From Diplosphaera chodatii (taxonomy: Eukaryota; Chlorophyta; Trebouxiophyceae; Prasiolales; Stichococcaceae): a stretch of DNA of 64,000 nucleotides. The notes below the pieces were generated by a model that saw only the letters and a list, made by a program, of their open reading frames with translations, was not told where the DNA came from and searched no databases. The stretch lies in contig JAALGY010000015.1 in NCBI GenBank assembly GCA_032358165.1, forward strand, positions 1,240,001 to 1,304,000, given 5' to 3'. Positions 12,418-23,777 of the stretch are shown here, piece after piece. Position numbers and translations under genes: made by a program. Numbering within the stretch: position 1 is the stretch's first letter; each line of letters begins with the position of its first letter.

Positions 12418-15400
12418 ATGGCCGCCGGCCTCCCGTCGCCCATCCCGGAGGAGGATGGGCGCCTGGACCAGGTGCCGCCGCTGACATGTGGCGGCCTACG
12501 GAGCCCGAAGTGACCTCTGGTCATGCATGAGAAGCTCATATTTGAGAAGCACTGCAACAGTGAGACCCACGATGCGAACCACCATGCAGCTCTGAGGTCC
12601 TGGCCTGCCCCTCTGCCACAGGTGTCCATGCCGTGGAGCCCCACCCGCGACGCCAGCAGCCGGGACCTGCCGCGCCTGCTGTCCCAGGGCAGCCTGCGCC
12701 TGCGGTCGACGCTGCAGTCGCAAAAGTCGCTCTCCAGTCTGGAGGGCGCATCGCTGCTGCGCACAAGCAGCATGAAGGTGTGCATCTGGTCACGTCAGTC
12801 AAGCTGCATTCATGCAATGCTGACGCTGTGCACATGGGCATGGCAACTGCGGAGACATCTGCAAGACAAAGGGTCTCAACACACACCAAGTCATGACGAC
12901 AGAACTGCCTCTGCGACAGGTCAACGTGGCGTTGGGTGGAGACAAGGAGCCGTCAGAGGCCCTTGCCAGGCGCTCAGCCATCAGAGCCCGGCTGGAGGAC
13001 CTAGATGCCAACTCTGACGGTGCGCCTGGCGGCCGCCTGCTTGCCTGTGGGTCTGTGTTCAGACACCTCCACCACAGCTGTGTGTCATTGTCATCACCCG
13101 CTGTCGTGTTTCGGTTCAGGTGTGATCGAGAAGGAGGAGCTGGTGAGGGCTGTTGCTATTTATATGAACCACCTGTGTCGTGCGCACATAAGTGCTGCGT
13201 GATGTCCTGTCTGGCGCTTTTGAGCAGGACTGCCATGCAACAGGCTGTCTGTGTGTGGTAGGTTGATTTCATCGAGAAGACAATTGCCACGGAGAAGCGA
13301 CTGCAGACACTCACATACATAGCGGCTTTCGCTGTGATCGCGCTGGTTGTGTTTGCTGGAGCAACCTTTGGGTTGACTTATGTCGTCATTGACATGACGA
13401 AGGAAGCGCAGCCAGCGGTGAGTCATGGGCTTCGCATCTTTTTTGTAAACTGCAAGGATGGTATGCAAGGTCAGCTGTCTCATATGCTTGAGCGTGAGAG
13501 CAGTCGCAGCCTGAGTGGAGGATCGGGGTACACGTTGACCGATCTGCTGCCTCCACATACTTCATGTCGTGTTCGACAGCGGGGCGCCTGGGTAGATCGG
13601 TCCAGCTTCAACACGCTGCGCACTGCGCACGGCGGCTTCATGGAGGTGCGCCAAGCCGGGCCCCTGACTGAGAACATGAATGTTGTAGCGTGGGAACACG
13701 TGCCTAGCGAGTGCGAATGTGTCCCATACATGCCAGCAGTGCCACCTAAACAGTGGTACAGTCGTGTGCAGGTCAACTACACGCGGTCGCCCATCCCGCA
13801 GCGTGCCCATATTCCGGGCGCACAGGCAGCCGCTGCAGATGCCGCAGCGGGCGTAGATCCGAAAGCCGATGCCAGCGTAGTGGCAGACCCCACCCGGCGG
13901 CTGCTGTCGGCCGGCGGCGTGCGTGCTGATGCCTGGCTGGACGACGGTATGGCTTTCGACAGTCGGGAGACGATGCGGGAGCTGCTGGCCAAGGCAAAGC
14001 CGCCGCTGGGCACAGTGGCGCGTGAGAATGCAGAGACTGCGTGCAGATGGCTCACAGAAGGTGAGGGTCGCACAGCATGTCGATGCTTTGAGGAAGCGTG
14101 TGAGTCGCAGTGTTTTAGCAGCGAACGGACAAGGCTGCAAAACACCTTTCGAATGTAGCTGCATGGACTTCTGCCTGCAACCGTTTCACCTGCGACCATG
14201 ATGTTGACAACAGGCAACATCAACATCCCACTGAAGATTCTGGATGACTTTGGACCCCACTTTCCAGCCGGCGGCGCGACGGTGGGGTTCTGCAGGGCAT
14301 GCATGCATAGTGTCGGCCTGCCATCAGTGCGGCATCTCCATGCTGAGCTGCTCTGTGGACTAAACTCCTTGCAAGTCGAGCGCCAGGTGGCAGAGGCAAA
14401 GGGGTGCCGCGACTTGCAGAACATGCCAGGGTCTAAGGCCGACATATCCGGCACGATCGTGTTTCACAAAATCACTTACGTGGTGAGCTGCCGCATTGTG
14501 CAACGCCCTGCTTACAGCTTTGTCCGCAGAGAAGAAATTCAAAGATACTTGTTTCCATGATGTTTTGGTGCCTCCTTCTTTCAGCAATGCAAAGCTGCAA
14601 TACCCTGCCGGCCTTCCAAGGCATGGCTATGCTGCAACACAGATCCGCTGCATACGGGGTGCGGAACGCTGCACCATTCGGTATGCCCCGCACTCCGGCC
14701 CGGCGAAGAAGAGGCAGCCGCCCGCCAAGAAGGGCCGCCGCTTGGAGGCCGACACCTCAGGCATGCTGACGTGTTGGCGTCTCACTATGTGCTGCTTTAA
14801 AGGTTGTCACACATGCTGTGAATGTTGACCTGGTGGCATGTGTCTCCCAGACGGCGTCAAGAGCGAGTGTCCGCCAGTGGAGGTTGCTGGCGCGCTGCAG
14901 CCGGTGCCCAAGCTGTCGGACGGCACCTGCCCCAACTGCTTCCCAGCCGCCGCGCTGGCCACGCTGCCCGACGGCAGCAGCCGGCCGCTGTCGCACCTTG
15001 GCGTCGGCGACCGTGTGCAGGTGCAGTGCATGCTGTTCTGTTTGTGGCTGAGTGGGCAGCATATGTGAGGCGCTTCCATGCTGCATGGCAGCAAGGCTGC
15101 TGCTGATCCACAACCGTTTGGCTGCTGGTATTGTCCTCAGACGTTTGCTGCTGACGGCTGCGCCAGGTGGTGGAGGAGGACGGCAGCCTGGGCTGGAGCG
15201 AAGTGTACCTGTTTCCTCATTTCCAGAAGAGCGGCGTCCACTCCTTCCTGCGGGTCTCCACATCCACCAATGCAACGGTGCTGGACGGCAGCCGGGCGTG
15301 TTGAGTGCTACAAGCACCATATTGAGTGTACTGCAGCTGTGTGCTCTGGTCCATCGCTGTGCATGTGGCCAGCGGCGTCGTCGACTGCAACGTCTGTCGT

Positions 15401-16266
15401 GTTTCTGCAGATCACGCTTTCGGCTGACCACTACCTCCTGGTGGCGCCGCACACGGCCGCTGCCTTCACGCAGCGCTCAGCTGTGCCGGCAGCAAGTGTG
15501 ACGCCAGGCATGCTGCTGTGGCGCCGCACGGGCGGTGGCAGCCTGGCGGTCGAGATGGTGACGTCGGTGCAGCGCATCTCAGCAGACGGCCTTGTCAACC
15601 CATTCACCCTGCGTGGTGCGGCACTCTTGACTTGCGGTTCCTTGGCCTCTGAGTGCCACTCAGTGGATTCTAATAGTGAATTGCGGGTCTGCAGGGACTG
15701 CCTGACCCTCGAGTGGGCAACCTGCTGCCATAGAGTGACATGCCTGCTCGACATCTGCGGCCTCGAGTGGTCACATCCTCCAGCAGCTGATCCTCCTGAT
15801 CGCAGGCAACATCGTGGTGGACGGCGTGGCAGCGTCGGTGTACAACACCGCGCTGGGCGGGGAGGCACGCATGCACGCGTTCATGGTGCTGGGGCGGGGC
15901 CTGTGGCGCAGGGCGCCCTGGCTGCTGCGCGCGATGCACCACGCCCGCCTGGCGCAGCCCCTGTCCCTCGCCATCGGCCGCCTCATCCCTGCGGTGCGCC
16001 GCCCCCTGCTGGACACCTCCCCGCCCGTTGCCCTCCGCGGCCCAACGGGAGCGCCCCCGTCCCTTGCGCACGCCCCTGAGCGCACTGTCTGCCACACCCA
16101 TGCCTCCACCATGCTTACCTACCGCCGCTGCGGCCTGGATTGCAGGACTCGACAGGAGCAGCTACGGGCGGCCCAGTGCTGCGCTGGGCAACAGCGCAGC
16201 TGTCCCGGGTCATTGCCTGACCCTGACCTGCGACTAGCACAGTTGTGGCAGCCAGTTCAGTGCTGA
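12418..16266 (+). CDS. EF-hand / transmembrane / Hint (Hedgehog-type autoprocessing) domain protein
   Basis: A 13-exon model (12418-12471, 12622-12777, 12920-13019, 13120-13142, 13262-13417, 13580-14060, 14214-14281, 14420-14482, 14532-14760, 14851-15020, 15167-15295, 15411-15615, 15806-16266) closes in frame at 764 residues. Residues 1-111 are Ser-rich and end in a canonical EF-hand loop (DANSDGVIEKEE) split by an intron. Residues about 130-154 form one membrane helix. A region of about 300 residues of unknown fold follows. Residues about 473-625 match Hint: NCFPAAALATLPDG (nucleophile Cys at the start), LGVGDRV, SEVYLFPH, TLSADHYLLVA (the TxxH block, Ser in place of Thr) and GNIVVDGVAASVYN at the end. 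A basic, hydrophobic C-terminal tail follows. Hint domains cleave or rearrange their own backbone through the Cys. No intein endonuclease is present. One intron (14761-14850), and perhaps a second (15296-15410), begins with GC. Hint assignment is strong; the function of the whole protein is unknown. Confidence 0.82.
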
Positions 16267-16779
16267 GGCCATGCGGCTGAGGCTCTGCACACCCAAACAG
16301 GAACTCGAACGTCTCCATTGTATGCCAGATGTAGTACCAACTCTTTTGGGCACTTTGGGCACCAGCTTTCTGTCATTTGCAGTGTGTGCTACTTTGCTGA
16401 GCAGTTCAGTTCTGAGTTGGTAGTTGAGGACCTTGAGCCTATCCAGATGTGTGCGGCAGGCACTGCCGTGACGGTGAAGCGCTGTGACTGTTGTTGAAGT
16501 TTGTTCGGACATAAGTGGGTTAATCGCATGGCTGGCCATGAGGAACATCATACAGCAGTGCTGTGCCGTGAAGACATGTACAGCGACAGGGTTGCGAAGA
16601 TGCAACAGACTGGCAGGGGCAAACACTTACTTACAGCACTACAGGGACACTGCAGGATCCTCAGGAAGTCAGGACACCATGAGAGTCGCACGCAAACCCG
16701 CTCGCCAGCATCAGCATTCCTTTGCTCGGTGGCCTGTTCTGCTTCGATCGCAGATCGGTGGGCCGCGCAGCACTGCAGC
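16267..16779. other. Intergenic, about 0.5 kb
   Basis: This lies between two + strand genes. No coding pattern or RNA gene was seen; it probably holds the Hint gene's 3' UTR and the uS5 promoter. Confidence 0.5.
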
Positions 16780-18495
16780 ATGGCGATGTTGGCGTCCATG
16801 CAGGGCAGTGGCGTGTGCTGCGGGCACATGCGGGCCGCCCGCCCGGTCCCAGCATCCAGCTTGAACAGCCTCAGCAGCGCCTTCAGCGGGTGCGCCTTGC
16901 GGCAGCCCTCGGCGGCGCGGCAGCCACTGCGGCCAGTCAGGCAGCTCACAGTCGCCCGTCGGGCAGGCGCCGGCGGCGAGGAGGGCGAGGAGGAGGGCGG
17001 CCGTCGCCGTGGCAGGGGCCGGGATGGCTCCGACAGGGAGGGCGACAGGGGTGGCAGGTGAGGCGCTGGGTCGAGCCACGCAGGCAGCACCTGCTGGCCG
17101 TGCATCTTTGCATCCTGCAGCCACGCCTCACCAGGTTGCTTGCTCCAAGTTTGCCGATTTGCCGCGTCATGCCATCAAGCTTGGCGCTGTTGTCATGTTG
17201 GACATCATCTCAACTCAACAAAGCCGTCCAACTTGGAGATGGCTTCACCCAGCAGCAGCATGTCCCTGCCCTGGCAGGGGCGACCGGCGGGGCGAGCCGG
17301 CGGACGACTTCCAGGAGCGGCTAGTGCAGGTGCGGCGGGTGACCAAGGTGGTGAAGGGCGGCAAGCAGCTCAGCTTCCGCGCCGTGGTGGTCGTCGGCGA
17401 CGGCAAGGGCTCCGTCGGCGTGGGCTGCGCCTCCGCCAAGGAGGCACGCAGCGTGATGCTGCACACTTGTGAAACGCCAGTGACCAGTGCTGCACGCCAT
17501 CCTGTCCGCTGTGGTGCAACTAGGACCAGGGAAGACGTAGCAGGATGCCGTAGGGTGGTGAGGCACCCGGCGCCTGCGTGCACTGCAGATCGCGCAGTCG
17601 GTGCAGCGCGCGGTGGCAGTTGCCAAGCGGGAGAAGGTCACCTTCCCGCTGAACAAGGCCTACTCGCTGCCCCACCGCATCGACGGCTACTGGGGCGCCG
17701 CCAAGGTCATGCTGCGCCCCGCCGCCGACGGTGCCGGTGTCATTGCTGGTGAGCCCGTGGGCAGCCTCACCATCTCATCGCCACATGTGACCTGCCTTTT
17801 CTGCATTTCTCAGCCGGATCAAATCGGAGCGTGGTTGCCGTCGGATGGACAGCGACTTGATGTGCTGCCCATAAGGCACGCCTGGTGTCAATTATCAACA
17901 CCGCAGATGGCCTCACAGCCTCACACTTGTTGCGTCCTCTCATTGGCATCGCCCATGCCCCGACGCAGGTGGCGCGGTGCGGGTGGTGCTGGAGCTGGCG
18001 GGCGTCCGGAACTGCTTCGGCAAGCAGCTCGGCAGCGCCAACCCGCTGAACAATGCACGTGCAACCGTTGAGGGCTTGCGCGCCCTGCGCACCTTCAAGC
18101 AGGTGTGCGCCGCCTCTGACCCTGATAAGTTCCCGGCATATGACACTGCTACGATACCTGCCATGCGTCGCTGACGGACCTGCCCTGTGATGTGGATGAT
18201 CCTCTCACCGCACCACACGTTAGTAAGGCTTTGTGTAAGGCCTTCTTGCGGGGTCAGGGCTTGAATGTGTGTTCCTTCAAGTGCAGGTGTCGAAGGAGCG
18301 TGGCATCTCCGTCCAGGAGCTTATGGTGGGTGGTGTCCGTGTCGCCAGCTGTAGTGTGATTCTGGCTCAGTTGATGGCATGCTAGCAGCTTGTGGTCTCT
18401 GACAATGGGCATGCCTGGGTCTGCAGGGCTTGGACCGGGAACCAGAGACAACGCCCAGCAACGCAATTGCCGGCGCGATGGCGGGCATCGTTTAA
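16780..18495 (+). CDS. rpsE: Plastid ribosomal protein uS5 (nuclear-encoded)
   Basis: Six exons (16780-17057, 17278-17452, 17589-17748, 17969-18102, 18287-18325, 18427-18495) close in frame at 284 residues. The first exon is an Ala/Ser/Arg-rich transit peptide followed by an acidic and Arg-Gly-rich linker. The body reads as bacterial-type S5: [93 protein letters not shown], then [11 protein letters not shown] and a short tail. S5 sits on the small subunit near the mRNA entry and decoding region and helps fidelity. The bacterial type with an N-terminal extension points to the plastid; a mitochondrial destination is less likely. Confidence 0.93.
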
Positions 18496-18772
18496 TTTTC
18501 GTGTACGGCAAAACGACTTTTGGCTATCGAGACAGTTCAGCCCTGCCATAGCTTCAGTGTTCGCAATGCTGTATGCCAAAGTTGCAATGCTGACAAGGGG
18601 CCTTTGGACACACCCACTGAACGCAGCCTCTGCTGGCCATTGACTGAATCGCTACTGTACACTCCAATGTTTGCTCGAGCACTGTGAGCTACCAGACCGT
18701 GCAAGCTGCTCGGGCAGGAGGAACGAAGCGAAAAACAAGTCAATATTGTCATTCAGAATCACGGAACCAGTG

Positions 18773-21700
18773 TCAGACTCGTGCTGCAGCGTCTGCACTT
18801 GCATTCAGAAGGCGCTCTGCTTCCCCGCCGCCCGGCGCTGCATCCAGACCCTCCCACCCACGCCACAGCAGAGCCAGCTCACCGCGGTGCCACGCGGATG
18901 TTACCACTGTCGCCAGCATGCACGGCACGATCCATAGCAGTGCCGGCTGCAAAGCAGAGCACAGTGTTGGTCATCGCCAGGCATGAGGCAACACTTGAAT
19001 GCGTAGTGGACACACTAGTTTGAATGAGAGTAAGATGCACGCCAAAGTATCGTGGGACATGGTACGAAAGCACAGCGTGCCTGCCGCCATACCGCTGTGC
19101 TCACCTGGCCCTGGTCGCCAAACCACGACAGCATGAGCGCTGTGTACGTCAGCAGCAGGCCCGCCGCATAGGCTCCTACAGCCAGCGGGAAGTGGCCGCG
19201 CCACAGCGGCCGCCTGCCCCTCCCAGGTGCTGTGTCAAAGCAGCGGCACATGGCCGCCAGCACACCCGGCAGCGCCACATCGCCCAGCCCCAGGACAGCG
19301 TAGCCCTGCAGGAACAACATCGATGCAGCTTGACTTGAGGTCTTGCATATGGTCATATTGTCGAATTGTTTGGGAGTTTGTGGCACGAGTTGCAGTTCGT
19401 CCTTGCCAGCTGCTTTGCCGGCAACTCAAGTGGGCGTCTCACCTTTGCCCTAAAGTGGGACAGTGCAGGCACCAGCAGCACTATGGGCAGCGGCTGCTGT
19501 GAGGCGCCCCCCGTGGCTACCTGTATCACACCCACAGCAGGTGTCACTTGCAGTGTGTCATCAATATGCTGCAGAGCATTTGTCATCGCGCGCAGCCGTC
19601 CCGATCAATCAAGAGAATGGTGCACGTGAGACCCAGGGGCGCACCTCGACCATCACCGACGCTGAGTGCGAAAGGCGCGGCTGGATGAAGACCCAGAAGA
19701 CATCATAGCACAGCATGCTGCCGAGCAAGATGGTGGCCACCTGCAGCACCAGACATGGCACTGAGTGGCAGCTGACGAGCCCCGACGACACTGAGCTCGA
19801 CCTGGTGGTCCTTGTAGTGTCTTCCTGCACTACAACTTCACTGTGCAGCCTGCCAAGTCACCTTCAGGCTGCTGACCCGGATGCCCCGCAAGCATGACAG
19901 CACCAGGCAGACTCCCATCATGTCCTGCACATGATGAAATGGCCGGTGGCTACAGGTAGCTTGCCATCGCGGGCTCGGTCAAGCCTGCAGTGCGTTCCCT
20001 CAGCAGGCGAGCTTGGGCAGGCCGCGGCACCTGATACATCCAGGCCCAGGGCGAGTCCCGATGCAGGGCCCACAGGACGGCCAGCCCGACGCTGACGGGC
20101 AGCATCACCAGCACGCAGGTGGGCGCCGCGACATGCTGCCCGCCGCGCCACGGCAGCAGCACGGTGTGCTGCGCCGCACGGGGTGCCACCCACGACAGGC
20201 CGAGCCGCAACACAGCGATGATGGCCGACTGCGCGCCGATGCAGAACAGCGCCACCTGCAGATGGAGTTTCTTGAAGTGACCATGGAGCTGGCTGGTCTT
20301 ATACAACTACAGGAGCAAAAGCATGGCGATGGAGCTGATTGTGCTGAAGATGTACGAGCTCTCACGATCAGGGTGTTGATGTAGTCCAGCAGGAAGTACA
20401 GCGCCACCAGCACGATGCTGGCGATGAACAGGTACGCCACTGCTCCCCCCGCCGTGACGTACATCACATCCTCATCTGCAGCAGCCTTGCGTGGGGCCTG
20501 GTTTGCTGCCTCCGGCTGGCTGCTGGGCGTCGCTGCTGGTGATGCCACAGCGCCGCCGCTGCCCCGCTCCTCTGATGTGCTGCGCCGCAGCCGCGGCGAG
20601 ATGCTGTCCTGCAGCATCGGCACTACACTGTGTGACGTACATGCGGATTTGCTTTGACCGAGACTCAATGCTATGAGCTTGGCTGTGCCTGCCTGCGCTG
20701 CAGCAATGTTTTGCCTCATGCAAAGTGCACACACTAAAAGAACAATTACATACCTGACGGAGCGCCGCAGGCGCCAGGGGCTCGCTATAATCTCCTGCTG
20801 AGCCAGTGTCATCGTTGGCTTCTGGCGCCTTTCGTTGCTTGTCAGCGGCCGCCTGAACGTCCGCTGCTGCCCAAAGCGAGCCGCCCACCAGCGTGCCCAC
20901 TGCCATCACCAGCAGCAGCGCCTGACTCCAGTCCAGCGGAGAGTACACCTGCCACAGGGCCACGTCAGAATGCATCATGCCTGTCACATGTCGCGACTTC
21001 AGCTGCCAGCCTGCATTGGTGGTAGCGCAGCACTCACAGCCACGCTCCGAGGTGTACAGAGACTTACCGGGTAACATGCTGTCACCACCCCATGCTGCTG
21101 CGCCATGTGTCGCAGCGAAGCACCTGCCGCCTGCGACACACTGACCGCCTCCACCTGCTGAGGGACCCTCGTTGTGTTGTCCTTGCTCATCAGGAAGCAG
21201 CCTGTGGAGGAAACAGGGCACGGCACGTTGGTGTTGCATCCTGGAGTGGTGGTGACACGGCTACTTCAGTGGGGCCAGATGCCGGTCCTGCTGTCAGGCA
21301 GGCGCACGAAGTGCGCACCCGGCTGCACGTCATAGACGATGAGCAGTGCCGCTCCAGCTGCCTGTGCATGTGCCGCCTTGTCTGCAAAGGAGCAGTTGCC
21401 ACGCCTCGCAAGCAGGGCAGTGTGCGGCCCGTGCTGAGTGAGCGCCATCGCTAATCCGCAGGCGGTATCAGGCTGCGCAACGACGAGCTGCAGCGTGACG
21501 TTTGGCGTCCGCGGCAGGGGCGCGCCAAACAACCCCGGCAGACCGTAAAACGTCTGAACCCCACCCTCTGTGGCATTTGCGCGCAATACCACCTGCACAG
21601 CCAAGAACTGTTCGACTGCGCATTCGAGCCTTGTGCGTCAGCCACCTAACACGAAGTAGGGCAGCGGACACAGCTTGCTGCAGGAAGCTATGTGGTCTTG

Positions 21701-21819
21701 CCACACAAGGTGTCACACAAGCTCACCGGCGCCCCAGCGCAACCATCTGGTTTTACTGCCTTTGTGCACGAAAGGGCTGCTAAGCAGCACAATACTGTCA
21801 ATAGAACACGATTTCTCAT
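18773..21819 (-). CDS. Signal peptide peptidase-like (SPPL2-type) intramembrane aspartyl protease
   Basis: The protein starts at 21819 with a signal peptide (MRNRVLLTVLCCLAALSC). A luminal protease-associated (PA) domain follows (ALLARRGNCSFADKAAHAQA, ALLIVYD, then MSKDNTTRVP). After a first membrane helix and a charged loop come the multi-pass core and the three family signatures: CYDVFWVFIQPRL (YD), LGLGDVALPGVL (GLGD) and QPALLWIVP (PAL). The PAL exon lies at about 18773-18946 and ends in a short soluble tail with TGA at 18773-18775. Such enzymes cut type II membrane proteins and signal-peptide remnants in the endomembrane system. The signal peptide plus PA domain favours SPPL2 over plain SPP. 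All catalytic residues are present. Borders of the middle exons are approximate. Confidence 0.9.
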
Positions 21820-22029
21820 AGCGACTGGCAAGTGCGCATGTGCTTCTGCTGCTACCCTCTGCAGTGTTGCTTCAGGCTCATACACTGCATGTTGGCTCTG
21901 AAGTAGAAACTACCCCTCTTCAACCAACCTTACTCTGGGGCACAGCCGTATATATGCAAACTCCGGACCGTCTTGTTTGATATGTGGAAACAGTTCTGAC
22001 GGTTCTTGCGATGCGTCAGCCTGCTCAGC

Positions 22030-22165
22030 CAGCGTTGGTGCCCGTACTCCATATACCGTACCATTGCTCTTGCGAAATGCTTTTGCCCCGTTACTGTCCG
22101 CTCCAAGTTAAGCAGGGTTTAAGCGTTGGTACCACGGGATGCCCGGACCGCACCATAGCAAACTT
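22030..22165 (+). ncRNA. Possible degenerate 5S rRNA-like sequence
   Basis: The stretch around 22100-22160 contains CTCCAAGTTAAGC followed about 20 nt later by GGTACCACGGGATG, similar in order and spacing to the conserved A-box and C-box internal promoter part of eukaryotic 5S rRNA. The flanks do not form a clear terminal stem, so this is at best a pseudogene or a 5S-derived element. Confidence 0.3.
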
Positions 22166-22284
22166 CTCAGCGGGCTAGTAGGGCCTTCATAGACCAAATC
22201 GATGTCTAGGAAGACGTTGCGCAAATGTAATGTGCATTTCACGCGCTAGAAAAGCGTGTGGAGCGAATTGACGCGCAGATGGCC

Positions 22285-22303
22285 TTAGGGTTTAGGGTTT
22301 AGG
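22285..22303 (+). repeat. Interstitial telomere-like repeat (TTTAGGG type)
   Basis: About two and a half copies of TTTAGGG lie in tandem; another short piece (CCTAGGGTTTAG) occurs at about 22449-22460. TTTAGGG is the telomere repeat of many green algae and plants. Confidence 0.7.
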
Positions 22304-22824
22304 CTGCGCTTGCAAAACTTGCGCTTTGGCTCGACGCGCACCGTCCAACAGCACTGTTAGGGTTGTTGCAGCATACATTAAGGTTTGCAAGCGCGGGCAC
22401 GCGTTCTGCAGGCGCAGAATCTGTGCGCGGCGAGATGATGCAGTAATACCTAGGGTTTAGTTAACTTGGAAAGGGCAGTAACGGGCGTCGTGCTTGCGAA
22501 ATCCTTGGTCAATGTCGCTCATGCACCATATATGGTGAGCTTGCAGCTTGTGGACTTTCAGGACCTAGACTCCTCCAGATTTGCAACTGATTACCCGCCA
22601 ATATCCCAGTGCTGTGGCAGCGACTAGCTCAGGAGCAAGCAGGCGATGTCAGCAATGAGAGCGGCTGTCGATGGTACCCAGCGTGCCGGAATATCCCCAG
22701 CTGCCTGCTACGTCATTCAGTCTGAAACTTCACAGAGGTCACATAGCCCAGGATGGTGTCGAGCACCTGTGCAGGACGGGGAAGCATTGGTAAACATCCG
22801 ACAGATGCTGCAATCAACGACACC

Positions 22825-23402
22825 TTATAACAGGCCTTTGCGGTGGAATTGCATCACCTTCTGCTTGTTCTCCTCCACAGCCTTCTTGATGTCCTCCTCC
22901 TGCTTTGAGGACTCGTCGGCGAGCCGTTTGGTGGTGTCGCCCGCGTTTGATGAGTTCTGCAGGGGTGTCAGGGGGTGTTGTGCTAGGCTTGTTAGCAGAG
23001 TGCGGTGTATTGGCAGTTCCTTGCAATTCGGCAGCACACATCGCGCAGCGCACATCACGCAGACCGCACCGCTGACACTTTTTGCTGGAAGGCATTCTCC
23101 TTGTCCTGCTTGTACGCCTGTATCTCCTTGTCTGCTTCCGCCTTTGCCTGCTTCAGCCGCTCGCTCTTGGCTGCAGCATATGCGTCTTTGGTCAACTCAT
23201 CGAGGCTGTTGCGCCAAACCCAGCGCTGCCAGGCCAGCGGTGATCCCGTATCCCGGATGTGACGCCTTTGTAATGTCAGACAGAGAACGATCCACCGGCG
23301 TCATCACCAACCTTTTCGCGCCTTTGCAATGATCTGCTGTGCTTCCTGCTCAGCTGCCAGCAGCTTCTGAATGCCGTCCTGAGCGACGCTGACCTGTGCC
23401 AT
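22825..23402 (-). CDS. V-type proton ATPase subunit G
   Basis: Three exons (23312-23402, 23070-23170, 22825-22956) close in frame at 107 residues, the usual length for this subunit. The N-terminus MAQVSVAQDGIQKLLAAEQ and the helix AQQIIAKARK, then AKSERLKQAKAEADKEIQAY, match the family's conserved amphipathic start. The rest is one long charged helix ending FHRKGLL. Subunit G pairs with subunit E in the peripheral stalk that ties the V1 head to the membrane sector, so this gene supports acidification of vacuoles and other endomembranes. Confidence 0.92.
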
Positions 23403-23777
23403 GCCTGTGAGGAAGCTCCAACAGCCTCCTTGCCGTTCGCGGTGTTGATCACTGACTGTGTTAGGGCTGGATGCAAGTAGGGGTGTGACCGCGAGTTACC
23501 AAATATTCTCAAGGTCACGGCAGCTCCCAAGCACGCAGTCTCACACAAATGGACCAGTTTTTCGGATGTGCAGCATTAGTGCCAGCGCAGGGCAGTAGTC
23601 GGAACAGGGGATGTCTTTCTGACAGAGAGGCAGGACGCACAGAGGAAGCAGGTAGGAGAAAGCGCTCACCCCTCCGCGCTTGTTACGCCCCTGGGCAAGG
23701 CGGCCAACGCGCAAGAGCACGCTTGGGACCGTTCTCTTAGAACGCTGCGGGCGCAGGCGGGAGCACGGGTCGTCAAG
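23403..23777. promoter_or_regulatory. Divergent promoter region, V-ATPase G (-) / uL3 (+)
   Basis: 375 bp lie between two start codons of housekeeping genes read in opposite directions. No specific element was recognised. Confidence 0.45.

Noticed and set aside
13418..13579. Continuous reading from the membrane helix into the ectodomain of the Hint protein
   Set aside because: The 162-nt stretch has a GTGAGT donor and a CAG acceptor and its length is a multiple of three, so it looks like an intron that happens to stay open. Retention cannot be excluded.
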